Assembly (NCBI GenBank): GCA_024279915.1
Contig: JAJRRB010000021.1
Coordinates: forward strand, 1-64,000
DNA: 64,000 nt
Reading direction: 5' to 3'
DNA from: Deltaproteobacteria bacterium
GTDB lineage: Bacteria; Desulfobacterota; Desulfuromonadia; Desulfuromonadales; BM103
Notes under the pieces: generated by a model
The model's database searches: none
Told to the model about the DNA's origin: nothing
The model's input: only the letters and a program-made list of their open reading frames with translations
Made by a program: the position numbers and the translations under genes
Shown: piece by piece, positions 9,181 through 18,440 of the stretch
Layout: every line of letters starts with the position of its first letter
How positions within the stretch are numbered: position 1 is the stretch's first letter

Positions 9181-9293
9181 TTTAACGCAAAGGCGCAAAG
9201 ACGCAGAGGGTGCAAACAAAAGCATCAAACATAGGTCATCATTCTTACTTTGCGCCTTGGCGTCTTGAGTGAGCATAGCAAACGGGCGTTAAA
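9181..9293. repeat. Intergenic palindromic element, type A (ACGCAAAG GCGCAAAG ACGCAGAG ... CTTTGCGC CTTGGCGT)
   Basis: 8-nt direct sub-repeats in inverted arms, between thiED and thiC. Confidence 0.75.
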
Positions 9294-9346
9294 AGCCTTT
9301 TATCCACATTCAAAAACCAACAAAATATACAGAAAAAAGAGGATTC

Positions 9347-10654
9347 ATGAAAACACAGAACACACTGACTCAACTCGAACTCGCCCGTCAGGGCGTTGTC
9401 TCAGACAAAATGAAGCAAGCTGCAGCAACGGAAAACATTGATCCTGAAATCCTGCGCCAACGCATTGCCGAAGGGACAGCGATCATCTGTCATAACAACA
9501 AGCACACCAACGGCATCCCGCTGGCGGTTGGCAAAGGCTTGCGCACCAAGGTCAACGCCAACATCGGTACCAGCAAGGATGACACCAGTATCGACAAGGA
9601 GCTGGAAAAGGCTCGTGTAGCAGTTGCTGCGGGTGCTGATGCCATTATGGACCTCTCGACGGGTGGTCCGATTGATGAAATTCGCAGTGCGATCATCAAT
9701 GAGACCACAGCCTGTATCGGCTCGGTTCCGCTTTATCAGGCAGCTGTCGATACGGTGACTCGCAAAGGCAAGGCAATGGTTGATATGACCGCCGACGAAA
9801 TATTCGATGGCATCATCAAGCATCTCGACGACGGTGTTGACTTCATCACCGTGCATTGTGGTGTAACCAGAGCGACAGTCGAGCGAATGGATAAAGAAGG
9901 TCGCATTATGGAGGTAGTCTCTCGTGGCGGTTCCTTCACCGTCGAGTGGATGAACCATAATAATGCCGAGAACCCGCTCTTTGAACAGTTCGACCGACTA
10001 CTGGAAATCGTCAAACCTTATGACGCCACCCTCTCTCTTGGCGATGGCTTCCGCCCTGGCTGCTTGGCCGACGCCAGCGACCGGGCGCAGATCCAGGAGC
10101 TGATTCTGCTCGGAGAGCTGGCCCAGCGTGCCTGGAAAGCTGGCATACAGGTCATGATCGAAGGTCCTGGTCATGTGCCTCTGAACCAGATTGAGATGAA
10201 TATTCAGTTACAAAAGCGTCTCTGCCACGGAGCCCCTTTCTATGTACTCGGACCGTTGGTTACAGACATCGCCCCCGGTTACGACCACATCACCTGCGCC
10301 ATCGGCGGCACCCTGGCCGCAGCAGCCGGTGCCGACTTCCTCTGCTACGTTACCGCCAGTGAACACTTGGCGCTACCCACCGTTGAGGATGTTCATGAAG
10401 GCGTTATCGCCTGCCGTATCGCCGCCCACGCAGGCGACATTGTCAAAGGCGTACCCGGTGCCATAGAGAAGGACATCGCTATGGCGAAGTGCCGCAAGGA
10501 ACTCGATTGGGAAGGCCAGTTTGCTCTCGCTATGGATCCAGAAAAAGCCCGCCGTATCCGCGCCGAGTCCGGCGTTGATGAAGAGCATGGCGCCTGCACT
10601 ATGTGTGGGGAGTTTTGTGCTTATAAGGTGATGAACGAGCGAAAAACGACTTAA
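9347..10654 (+). CDS. thiC: Phosphomethylpyrimidine synthase
   Basis: IAEGTAIICHNNKH...VNANIGTS...GADAIMDLSTGG...; C-terminal CTMCGEFCAYKVM. Confidence 0.97.
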   Translation: MKTQNTLTQLELARQGVVSDKMKQAAATENIDPEILRQRIAEGTAIICHNNKHTNGIPLAVGKGLRTKVNANIGTSKDDTSIDKELEKARVAVAAGADAIMDLSTGGPIDEIRSAIINETTACIGSVPLYQAAVDTVTRKGKAMVDMTADEIFDGIIKHLDDGVDFITVHCGVTRATVERMDKEGRIMEVVSRGGSFTVEWMNHNNAENPLFEQFDRLLEIVKPYDATLSLGDGFRPGCLADASDRAQIQELILLGELAQRAWKAGIQVMIEGPGHVPLNQIEMNIQLQKRLCHGAPFYVLGPLVTDIAPGYDHITCAIGGTLAAAAGADFLCYVTASEHLALPTVEDVHEGVIACRIAAHAGDIVKGVPGAIEKDIAMAKCRKELDWEGQFALAMDPEKARRIRAESGVDEEHGACTMCGEFCAYKVMNERKTT

Positions 10655-10687
10655 TTATATGCGATGTTGACCTTAGATAGAGATGAA

Positions 10688-10711
10688 GGGCCACTTCAAT
10701 CGAAGTGGCCC
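10688..10711 (+). terminator. Intrinsic terminator after thiC
   Basis: gggccacttc-aatc-gaagtggccc then ttttctt. Confidence 0.85.
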
Positions 10712-10761
10712 TTTTCTTAACTCAACGGTTATAACCTAAAAGCAAAAAGCTAAGACCTAAT

Positions 10762-10860
10762 GGGACGCTGATCAAATCTGATGAACGCTGATCAAACCCA
10801 GGACAAAATCTTAGGTTGGTTCTAAATCATGCCCTTTCAGCGTAAATCAGCGTCCAATTG
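10762..10860. repeat. Intergenic palindromic element, type B, copy 2
   Basis: gggacgctgatcaaatctgatgaacgctgat ... ggttctaaatcatgccctttcagcgtaaatcagcgtccaattg; matches copy at 4467-4570. Confidence 0.8.
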
Positions 10861-10904
10861 CCCTTAGCTTTTTTCTATTCCTAAAACAACTCCATCCTCC
10901 GCCA

Positions 10905-12812
10905 CTACTCCCCCAAATACGTATAAGAAACCAGCATCTTATCGAGCAACTCAACAAAATGACTGGTTTCCTCAAAAGAGACTTGTCGTAACGCCACCTT
11001 CTTCTCCAGATTATCCTGTACGTGCTTGAGAATTTCCGGTCCCTTGTACTGCACATGCTTGAGACTTTCCCAGGTCGCGTCGCCCTTGATCACCGTATCT
11101 ATTTTGTAATTGGTCTTCTTGTTGAAGGTAATGTGCACGGCATTGGTATCACCAAAGAGGTTATGCATATCACCGAGAATCTCCTGATAAGCGCCGATCA
11201 TGAAAAAACCGATGTAGTAATCCTCGTCACCCGCCACCTTGTGCAGAGGCAAGAATTTGGTTCTGCCATTCTCACCGACGAAACTGCTCACCTGGCCATC
11301 GGAATCACAGGTAATATCAGCAATTGTGGCCATAACATCAGGTTTCTGACTGAGCCGTTGCAACGGCATAATCGGGAAAAGCTGGTCGATCGCCCAGGAA
11401 TCCGGAACTGATTGGAAAAGCGAAAAATTGGCGAAGTAAGTCTGACGCAGACTCAGTTGAAAAACCTGCAAGTCCTCTGGAACCTCGCGCATCCGCTCCA
11501 CAATCTCGTTGATCTTGATAAATATCTTGTTGCAACGCCAGTCGGCAAGGGCTCGATCATGCAGAGTCAGGTAGCCAAGGCTGAAAAGACTCACGGCCTC
11601 CTGAATCAACTGTAAGGTGTCGTGATAGTCCTCACGCAGAGAGTGCCGATCAAGACTCTGGTAAATGTCATAAAGTTTTTTGACTGTCGGCGACAGTTTA
11701 TCAGATTCCTCAAGCACGTCATCGTAATCAGGCAAAGCGTTCTGAGTGTTGGTATTGAGAATATTGGTGATCAACACCGAATAGTGCGCGACTATCGCCC
11801 GCCCCGATTCAGAGATGATATTGGGGCAAGGCACACCAGCCTCAACACAGATATTCTTCACCTGGTAGATGACATCGCTGGCGTACTCTTCGATGGAGTA
11901 GTTGACACTGGAGAAGTAGCTCGACTTCGATCCATCGTAATCAACGCCAAGGCCGCCACCAATATCGAGATACTCAAGACCGACTCCCAACTTCCGCATC
12001 TCGGCATAGATCCGGGCACCTTCCACCAAAGCATTTTTGATCTTGTCGATCTTGGTGATCTGGCTGCCGATGTGAAAATGCAGCAACTTCACCTGATCGA
12101 GCAGGTCATGCTCTTTAAGCAAGTCGATAGCCGCCAGGAGCTCCGAGATCTTCAAACCGAACTTGGCGTCACTGCCGCCAGAGGTTGCCCATTTGCCTGT
12201 GCCTTTCGCGGAGAGTTTGACGCGGATGCCGAGCTTTGGTTTGATGCCAAGCTTTTCCGACATGGTAATAATCTTTTCCAGCTCGAAGAGTTCCTCAACA
12301 ACAATAGTGATGTCGTAACCAATCTTGTTGGCATAAAGAATCGTTTCGATAAAATCATTATCTTTATAGCCGTTGCAGATAATCGGCAAATCCTTACCCG
12401 TAGCAAAGGAGATAGCCGCCACCAGTTCCGGCTTGGAACCAACCTCCAGACCAATTTTATGTTTTTTGCCGAACTCGGTAATCGCTTCAACCACCTGACG
12501 CTGCTGGTTGACTTTTATAGGATAGAAGGTCTGATAACCAGCCGGATAATCGTTCTCTTCAATGGCATTACTGAAGGCACGGTTAATGGCATCAATGCGC
12601 CCCTTAAGGACATTCATGAAACGGATCAGGATCGGCGGTTTGATTTTACGCTTGATCAGATCATCGACCAACGCCCGCAGATCAATAGAGTATTTCGAAT
12701 TCGGCGAAGGATGAACACAGACATGCCCTTTGCGGTTGATGGAAAAGAACCCATCACCCCAGTTATCGATGTTGTAGGTTTTTGCTGCGCTCTTGATTGT
12801 CCAACGTTCCAT
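10905..12812 (-). CDS. speA: Biosynthetic arginine decarboxylase
   Basis: MERWTIKSAAKTYNIDNWGDGFFSINRKGHVCVHP...YPIKVNQQRQVVE; SD AGGTGG before ATG 12812. Confidence 0.96.
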   Translation of the reverse strand: MERWTIKSAAKTYNIDNWGDGFFSINRKGHVCVHPSPNSKYSIDLRALVDDLIKRKIKPPILIRFMNVLKGRIDAINRAFSNAIEENDYPAGYQTFYPIKVNQQRQVVEAITEFGKKHKIGLEVGSKPELVAAISFATGKDLPIICNGYKDNDFIETILYANKIGYDITIVVEELFELEKIITMSEKLGIKPKLGIRVKLSAKGTGKWATSGGSDAKFGLKISELLAAIDLLKEHDLLDQVKLLHFHIGSQITKIDKIKNALVEGARIYAEMRKLGVGLEYLDIGGGLGVDYDGSKSSYFSSVNYSIEEYASDVIYQVKNICVEAGVPCPNIISESGRAIVAHYSVLITNILNTNTQNALPDYDDVLEESDKLSPTVKKLYDIYQSLDRHSLREDYHDTLQLIQEAVSLFSLGYLTLHDRALADWRCNKIFIKINEIVERMREVPEDLQVFQLSLRQTYFANFSLFQSVPDSWAIDQLFPIMPLQRLSQKPDVMATIADITCDSDGQVSSFVGENGRTKFLPLHKVAGDEDYYIGFFMIGAYQEILGDMHNLFGDTNAVHITFNKKTNYKIDTVIKGDATWESLKHVQYKGPEILKHVQDNLEKKVALRQVSFEETSHFVELLDKMLVSYTYLGE

Positions 12813-12853
12813 GTTTACCACCTATAAAAAAGGGACTTATTTACAAAAACCAT

Positions 12854-12976
12854 TTAACGCAAAGACGCTAAGACGCTAAGACGCAAAGGGATAAGGGCAA
12901 GACGAAAAGCGTTTGAATTGTTTTTAAACGAGCATTAAAGAAGGTCTCTTTCTTCTTTGCTTTGCGTCTTTGCGTT
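12854..12976. repeat. Intergenic palindromic element, type A (ACGCAAAG ACGCTAAG ACGCTAAG ACGCAAAG ... CTTTGCGTCTTTGCGTT)
   Basis: Four exact-phase 8-nt units in left arm; inverted right arm. Confidence 0.8.
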
Positions 12977-13007
12977 ACGCTTTTCTTCTTGTTCTCAGTT
13001 TTTTCTT

Positions 13008-14180
13008 TTAAGAGAGCCTCCCCCGAAAATCATCATAATTGAAGCTACGCACAATCTGCAACTGACCAGTTTCCGGCTCAAAGATGCAGAGATGAGGATG
13101 CTGGATACCATTGAAAGTGGTGGTCTTGACCATCGTGTAATGAGCCATATCGAGAAACGCCAGACGATCACCCGGGCTCAATGGCTGACCGAAGGACCAG
13201 TCACCGATAATGTCACCAGCCAGGCACGACGGACCACCGAGGCGATAAGTGTGTGGCTTCACCCCGGGCTCAGAGCCGCCATAAATCTCTGGTCGATAGG
13301 GCATCTCCAGGATATCCGGCATGTGGCAAGTTGCCGAAACATCGAGGATTGCCGTATCAACTTGATTATGCACCACATCCAGAACTTCACCAACCAACAG
13401 ACCTGTCCCGATTGCTATCGCTTCGCCCGGTTCCAAGTAGACATCAACATCGTACATTTGCTTAAAATGTCGGATCAATTCAACCAAACCATCAATATCG
13501 TAACCCTCACGGGTGATATGGTGCCCGCCACCAAGATTGAGCCATTTCATCTGCGGCAAAAACTTGCCAAATTTCTCTTCGAAAACTTCTGCCGTGCGAG
13601 CCAATGGTTCAAAAAGATGCTCACAGAGAGTATGAAAATGCAGACCTTCAATCCCGGCTAGCGACTTACCATCAAATTCGCTGCGACGAATACCGAGCCT
13701 CGAATTCGGCGCACAGGGGTCATAAAGTTCAGTATGCCCTTCCGAGTGCTCGGGATTGACGCGCAGCCCGATCGACACCCTGCCCTGCTCTTTCTCCCAT
13801 AGTGGCCGAAAACGTTCCAACTGGTTAAACGAGTTAAAGATCAAGTGATTGGAGATCGATAGCAGTTCAACCACGTCACTCTCTTTGAACGCAGCGGCAA
13901 AGGAATGCACCTCGCCACCGAACTCCTCCCGGCCAAGCCGTGCTTCCCATGGCGATGAGGCACAAACACCTTGCAGCGTCTCGCTTATCAACGAAAAGGT
14001 ACTCCACATGGCAAAAGCTTTGAGCGCCATGAGGATCTTCGCGCCGCTGCGCCGCTGCACCTCATCGAGAATGCCAAGATTATGGCGCAATCGGCCAAGA
14101 TCGATGACGTAGGCTGGCGATGGAGCCAGTTTTAGAATTTTCTGGATATCGATATCGGTCAAATCATTAAACCTTATCAT
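13008..14180 (-). CDS. nspC: Carboxynorspermidine/carboxyspermidine decarboxylase
   Basis: PSPAYVIDLGRLRHNLGILDEVQRRSGAKILMALKAFAMWSTF; ends in YDDFRGRLS; next to CASDH-like gene. Confidence 0.92.
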   Translation of the reverse strand: MIRFNDLTDIDIQKILKLAPSPAYVIDLGRLRHNLGILDEVQRRSGAKILMALKAFAMWSTFSLISETLQGVCASSPWEARLGREEFGGEVHSFAAAFKESDVVELLSISNHLIFNSFNQLERFRPLWEKEQGRVSIGLRVNPEHSEGHTELYDPCAPNSRLGIRRSEFDGKSLAGIEGLHFHTLCEHLFEPLARTAEVFEEKFGKFLPQMKWLNLGGGHHITREGYDIDGLVELIRHFKQMYDVDVYLEPGEAIAIGTGLLVGEVLDVVHNQVDTAILDVSATCHMPDILEMPYRPEIYGGSEPGVKPHTYRLGGPSCLAGDIIGDWSFGQPLSPGDRLAFLDMAHYTMVKTTTFNGIQHPHLCIFEPETGQLQIVRSFNYDDFRGRLS

Positions 14181-14337
14181 TCAACGCGGAGGCGCTGAGA
14201 CACGGAGAAAACTTTAAATCTGCCTATATAAGCAAAAAGCTATGGTTGTTTCTATACGGCGAATTGTCACTGTTTGGATTGTCTTGTGTTTCCTACCCAA
14301 GCCAGCTTTCCTCTGCGACTCGGCGCCTCCGCGTTGA
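14181..14337. repeat. Intergenic palindromic element, type A variant (ACGCGGAG GCGCTGAG ACACGGAG ... CTCTGCGACTCGGCGCCTCCGCGTT)
   Basis: Inverted arms of ~25 bp with 8-nt period, ~105 bp spacer, between nspC and CASDH gene. Confidence 0.75.
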
Positions 14338-14345
14338 AACAAAGA

Positions 14346-15545
14346 TTACAATTCCGGCCACTCGCCACCATCAACAACAACATGCGGCAAACCCATCGGC
14401 CCAACCTCATCAAGGAACAGTTGTGGATCGAACTGCTCCATATTCCACACCCCCGGTTTGTGCCACTTGCCAGTCAGCATCATGATGCCGCCAACCACAG
14501 CTGGCACTCCGGTCGTGTAGCTGATCGCCTGGGAATTTACTTCAGCGTAGCACTTTTCATGGTCGCAGATATTGTAGATGTAGACCTGTTTGCGCTGACC
14601 ATTCTTCCAACCTCTGGCGATCACGCCGATACAAGTGCGCCCTTTGGTCAAGGGACCAAGTGAACCTGGATCGGGCAGAATAGCCTTGAGGAACTGCAAT
14701 GGCACGATCTTCTGACCATTGTATTCCACTTCATCGATACGGGTCATACCAACATTCTGCAGCACTTCGAGGTGTTTGAGATAATTGTCTGAAAAGGTCA
14801 TCCAGAACTGAGCTTTTCTGATCGTCGGAATGTGCTTGACCAGCGACTCCATCTCTTCGTGATACATCCGATAGATGTTCATCGACCCGATCCCTTCAGG
14901 GAAATCGAAAGAACGCTTGGTCTGCAAAGCACCACTTTCCACCCAATCACCATTCTCCCAATGACGACAGGTAGCAGTCACTTCACGGATATTGATCTCC
15001 GGATTAAAGTTAGTGGCAAAAGGCTGGCCGTGATCACCGGCATTGGCATCAATGATGTCAATTTCCTGGACTTCATCGAGATAGTTTTTGGCGGCAAGAG
15101 CTGTATAGACATTGGTCATGCCTGGATCAAACCCGCTGCCGAGCAGAGCCATAAGGCCCTTCTCTTGAAAACGCTCCTGATAATCCCACTGCCATTGATA
15201 TTCAAACCTGGCCGTATCAAGAGGTTCGTAGTTGGCAGTATCGAGATAATCGACTCCGGCCTCAAGACAGGCGTCCATGATGGTTAAATCCTGATAAGGC
15301 AGTGCTACGTTGATCACCAGCTGCGGTTCTTCCTGGCGGATCAATTCCGTCAATTCAGGAACGTTGTCAGCATCCACCTGTGCCGTCTTGATGTCAATAT
15401 CGGCAATTTCGGCAGCGATCGCATCACATTTGGACTTGGTCCTTGATGCCAGGGTGATAGCGGAAAAGATATCCGGCCGTTGTGCGCATTTATGCACGAC
15501 AACATTGCCGACACCACCGGCACCTACAATTAAAACTTTGCTCAT
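14346..15545 (-). CDS. Saccharopine dehydrogenase family, probable carboxynorspermidine/carboxyspermidine dehydrogenase
   Basis: MSKVLIVGAGGVGNVVVHKCAQRPDIFSAITLASRTKSKCDAIAAEI...; next to nspC. Confidence 0.88.
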   Translation of the reverse strand: MSKVLIVGAGGVGNVVVHKCAQRPDIFSAITLASRTKSKCDAIAAEIADIDIKTAQVDADNVPELTELIRQEEPQLVINVALPYQDLTIMDACLEAGVDYLDTANYEPLDTARFEYQWQWDYQERFQEKGLMALLGSGFDPGMTNVYTALAAKNYLDEVQEIDIIDANAGDHGQPFATNFNPEINIREVTATCRHWENGDWVESGALQTKRSFDFPEGIGSMNIYRMYHEEMESLVKHIPTIRKAQFWMTFSDNYLKHLEVLQNVGMTRIDEVEYNGQKIVPLQFLKAILPDPGSLGPLTKGRTCIGVIARGWKNGQRKQVYIYNICDHEKCYAEVNSQAISYTTGVPAVVGGIMMLTGKWHKPGVWNMEQFDPQLFLDEVGPMGLPHVVVDGGEWPEL

Positions 15546-15571
15546 GTCTGGCTCCATATGCTTTGGTTTAA

Positions 15572-15662
15572 CCATCCTGTTTATCCTGTCCATCCCTGTT
15601 AATTATGTCTTTAAGACCAGAATCTGTATTTACAGGGATATGCAGGATGAGCAGGATAAAAT
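15572..15662. repeat. Intergenic palindromic element, type C (CATCCTGTTT ATCCTGTCCA TCCCTGTTAA ... ACAGGGATATGCAGGATGAGCAGGATAAAAT)
   Basis: Inverted arms each with 10-nt period (atcctgt words); between CASDH gene and ChaN-like gene. Confidence 0.78.
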
Positions 15663-15843
15663 CTTCAGCCCAAAGGAAAAACCCTCAGAGTACGAACAAT
15701 ATCCACACTGCCTTGTTTGTCAATTGAAAAAACAGCTAACGTCCAACACAACACCTTGATATTTCTCTTGAACGCTAGGTCTTGAACATGGTCTAATTTG
15801 TTCTCTACGTAAAAACTTTTCCACAAACTTAATGGATGTAATA

Positions 15844-17100
15844 ATGCGAAGCAAAATTCACTGTAAGCTCTCTCTTGTTTTCCTCTCTTCACTACTCTTT
15901 ATGACGGCTTGCACCATGAGTAAACAACCAATCGGCAATCCAGAATCCCCTTACCCACCAGCGGAGAAGCCCGTAGTTGGCGACATTTACCACCTGCCTA
16001 CCGGCGTCAAGGTCACTGCAGAGCAGATGCATGCTGCAACGAAAGACGCACGCATTGTTTATGTCGGCGAGACTCACGATAATCCTGCTGCGCATCGTCA
16101 GCAACTGCAAGTTCTCAGAGCTATGGCGAAACGTTATCCGGGACAAGTCAGTCTCGGTATGGAGACGTTCAATGCCAATCAGCAGGAAACCTTGGACCAA
16201 TGGATTGCGGGAGAGCTGAATGAGAAGGAGTTCCTGAAGAAGTCCAACTGGTTCAGCAACTGGCGGATGGACTATGCCTATTATCGCGAAATTCTGGATT
16301 TTGCCCGCGAAGAGAGAATTCCGGTTGTCGGCCTGAATGCAACCCGTGAAATGGTCAAAAAGGTCGGTAGAACAGCTCTCGATGCGTTGGACGAAGAGAC
16401 TCGCAAACAACTTCCGGAATTTGATCTGGAAGATCCTTACCAGTTAGCCATGGCAGAAGCAATTTACGCTGACCACAGCAGTGGCAAAGCGATGCTCGAT
16501 GGTTTTTTACGTATTCAGACACTGTGGGATGAAACCATGGCAGAGAACATCGTGCGAACCATGGAGGACAAAGGTGCTGAGCATCGCATGGTGGTGATGG
16601 CTGGCGGCAACCACGTTCGATATGGATTCGGTATTCCACGCCGCGTCTATCGCCGCCTGCCGACATCTTACATCCTGATCGGCAGCCGAGAGATTGTCAT
16701 CCCGGAAGAGAAGCAGGACAAGCAGATGAATGTAGACATGCCACGCTTTCCGATGCTGCCTTATGACTACCTGGCTTACACGGAGTACGAAAGTCTTCCC
16801 GGTGAGCGCGTCAAGCTCGGTGTGCGTATGAAGGAAGAGGATGGCAGGGTCGTCGTCGAGGCGGTTGTGCCACATTCAACAGCGGATGAAGCTGGAGTTC
16901 TGGCCGGGGACATCATTATCTCACTGAATGAAATTTTGATAGAAGATAGCTTTGACCTGGTCTACGAAGTGAACCAGCGCGTTAGTGGAGATCAAGTGAC
17001 TCTGGTTGTGGAGCGCAACGGTGAACAGCTCAAACTTGATGTCACGTTCATCCCACTGCCGAAGACAGATGCACATGGCACGAGGAGTCACAAAAAGTAA
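15844..17100 (+). CDS. ChaN-family (heme-binding uptake/EreA-like) lipoprotein with C-terminal PDZ domain
   Basis: Lipobox MTACTMS; DARIVYVGETHDNPAAHRQQLQVL; GGNHVRYGFGIP; PDZ-like VVPHSTADEAGVLAGDIIISLN. Confidence 0.82.
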   Translation: MRSKIHCKLSLVFLSSLLFMTACTMSKQPIGNPESPYPPAEKPVVGDIYHLPTGVKVTAEQMHAATKDARIVYVGETHDNPAAHRQQLQVLRAMAKRYPGQVSLGMETFNANQQETLDQWIAGELNEKEFLKKSNWFSNWRMDYAYYREILDFAREERIPVVGLNATREMVKKVGRTALDALDEETRKQLPEFDLEDPYQLAMAEAIYADHSSGKAMLDGFLRIQTLWDETMAENIVRTMEDKGAEHRMVVMAGGNHVRYGFGIPRRVYRRLPTSYILIGSREIVIPEEKQDKQMNVDMPRFPMLPYDYLAYTEYESLPGERVKLGVRMKEEDGRVVVEAVVPHSTADEAGVLAGDIIISLNEILIEDSFDLVYEVNQRVSGDQVTLVVERNGEQLKLDVTFIPLPKTDAHGTRSHKK

Positions 17101-17110
17101 GAGTTTCCAA

Positions 17111-17134
17111 AACACCGAACACCGAACACCGAAC
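17111..17134 (+). repeat. Heptanucleotide tandem repeat aacaccg x3.4
   Basis: aacaccg aacaccg aacaccg aac by reading. Confidence 0.85.
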
Positions 17135-17174
17135 ATACAAGAGCCGCTCAAGGAAATGAGCGGCTCTTGTATGT
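17132..17174. terminator. Long hairpin terminator after ChaN-like gene
   Basis: acatacaagagccgctca-aggaaa-tgagcggctcttgtatgt, 18-bp stem, then tttatg. Confidence 0.75.
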
Positions 17175-17265
17175 TTTATGATTTCTGCGCTACGCGCATC
17201 CTTTAATTAGTGCCCATCCGGAAACTCTGGATGGGTGCAGCGTACGTTTCTTATTTGGAAACGAA

Positions 17266-18246
17266 TTAAGCCTTCCCAGCACTCCCCAGCACCTCTTTAT
17301 TCTTATGATTGAGTAGCGCAACAAGTTCTTTGCGCGCCGCGCCGAGATATTTACGAGGGTCAAACTCACCGGGGTTGTTCGCCAGGAATTCGCGAACTTT
17401 AGCGGTCACCACAAGACGACCATCGGAATCAATATTGATTTTGCAAACGGCACTCTTGGCAGCTTTACGCAACTGCTCTTCCGGCACGCCAACAGCGCCT
17501 TCCATCTTGCCGCCATATTTGTTGATCAAGGCAACATAATCCTGCACCACACTCGAGGCACCGTGGAGGACAATCGGGAAGCCGGGGATACGTTTTTCAA
17601 CTTCTTCAAGGATATCGAAACGTAGTGGCGGCACTTCCTCGCCTTCTTTCAGTTTGAACTTGAAAGCACCGTGGCTGGTGCCGATGGAAATCGCCAGGGA
17701 ATCAACACCAGTCTTCTTGACAAAATCCTCAACTTCCTCCGGTTTGGTATAGGTTGACTCTTCGGCCTGGACATCATCTTCAATGCCAGCGAGAACACCG
17801 AGTTCACCTTCAACAGTGACATCGAACTGGTGGGCGTACTCAACGACCTTTTTGGTCAGGGCAACGTTCTCATCGTAGGGAAGGTGAGAGCCATCAATCA
17901 TGACCGAGGAGAAACCATTATCAACGCAGGCTTTGCAGATCTCGAAGGAATCGCCATGATCAAGGTGCAAGCAGATCGGGAGATCAGTGCCCATCTCCTG
18001 AGCCATCTTTACCGCGCCCATCGCCATATAGCGCAACATGGTGGCGTTGGCATAATCACGCGCCCCCTTGCTGACCTGAATCATAACCGGTGAGCGGCTC
18101 TCGACACAGGCTGTAACAATCGCCTGAAGTTGTTCAAGGTTGTTAAAATTGTAAGCTGGGATGGCATAACCGCCTGCCATTGCCTTAGCAAACATGTCGC
18201 GAGTATTGACCAGTCCGAGTTCCGAATAGTGTACCTTGTCGCTCAT
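17266..18246 (-). CDS. fba: Class II fructose-bisphosphate aldolase
   Basis: AIPAYNFNNLEQLQAIV...CLHLDHGDSFEICKACVDNGFSSVMIDGSH...VLHGASSV. Confidence 0.96.
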   Translation of the reverse strand: MSDKVHYSELGLVNTRDMFAKAMAGGYAIPAYNFNNLEQLQAIVTACVESRSPVMIQVSKGARDYANATMLRYMAMGAVKMAQEMGTDLPICLHLDHGDSFEICKACVDNGFSSVMIDGSHLPYDENVALTKKVVEYAHQFDVTVEGELGVLAGIEDDVQAEESTYTKPEEVEDFVKKTGVDSLAISIGTSHGAFKFKLKEGEEVPPLRFDILEEVEKRIPGFPIVLHGASSVVQDYVALINKYGGKMEGAVGVPEEQLRKAAKSAVCKINIDSDGRLVVTAKVREFLANNPGEFDPRKYLGAARKELVALLNHKNKEVLGSAGKA

Positions 18247-18440
18247 CAGAAAAGATCCTCCCTTTTGGATGTTTCAATGACGTTTTTATAGCCACCTCTT
18301 AATACCAATTCAACTGCGACAAGTCCAGATCAAACTCCCGAAAATGACTCTACGCCCACTTGCATATCATAACCCCTTGAACTAGGATTAAATGGTATGG
18401 ACGACAACAGACTTAACAGTAACAGTGGAAGGAAACAGAC

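Noticed and set aside
11622-12827. 401-aa plus-strand ORF opposite speA
   Set aside because: Long antisense ORF is a codon-usage shadow of speA
17006-17206. Plus-strand ORF through the heptamer repeat and terminator stem
   Set aside because: Lies across a terminator hairpin and overlaps the ChaN-like gene in another frame
17213-17235. cccatcc...ggatggg hairpin after fba as terminator
   Set aside because: Short stem with no T-tract on the fba strand; not listed as a feature
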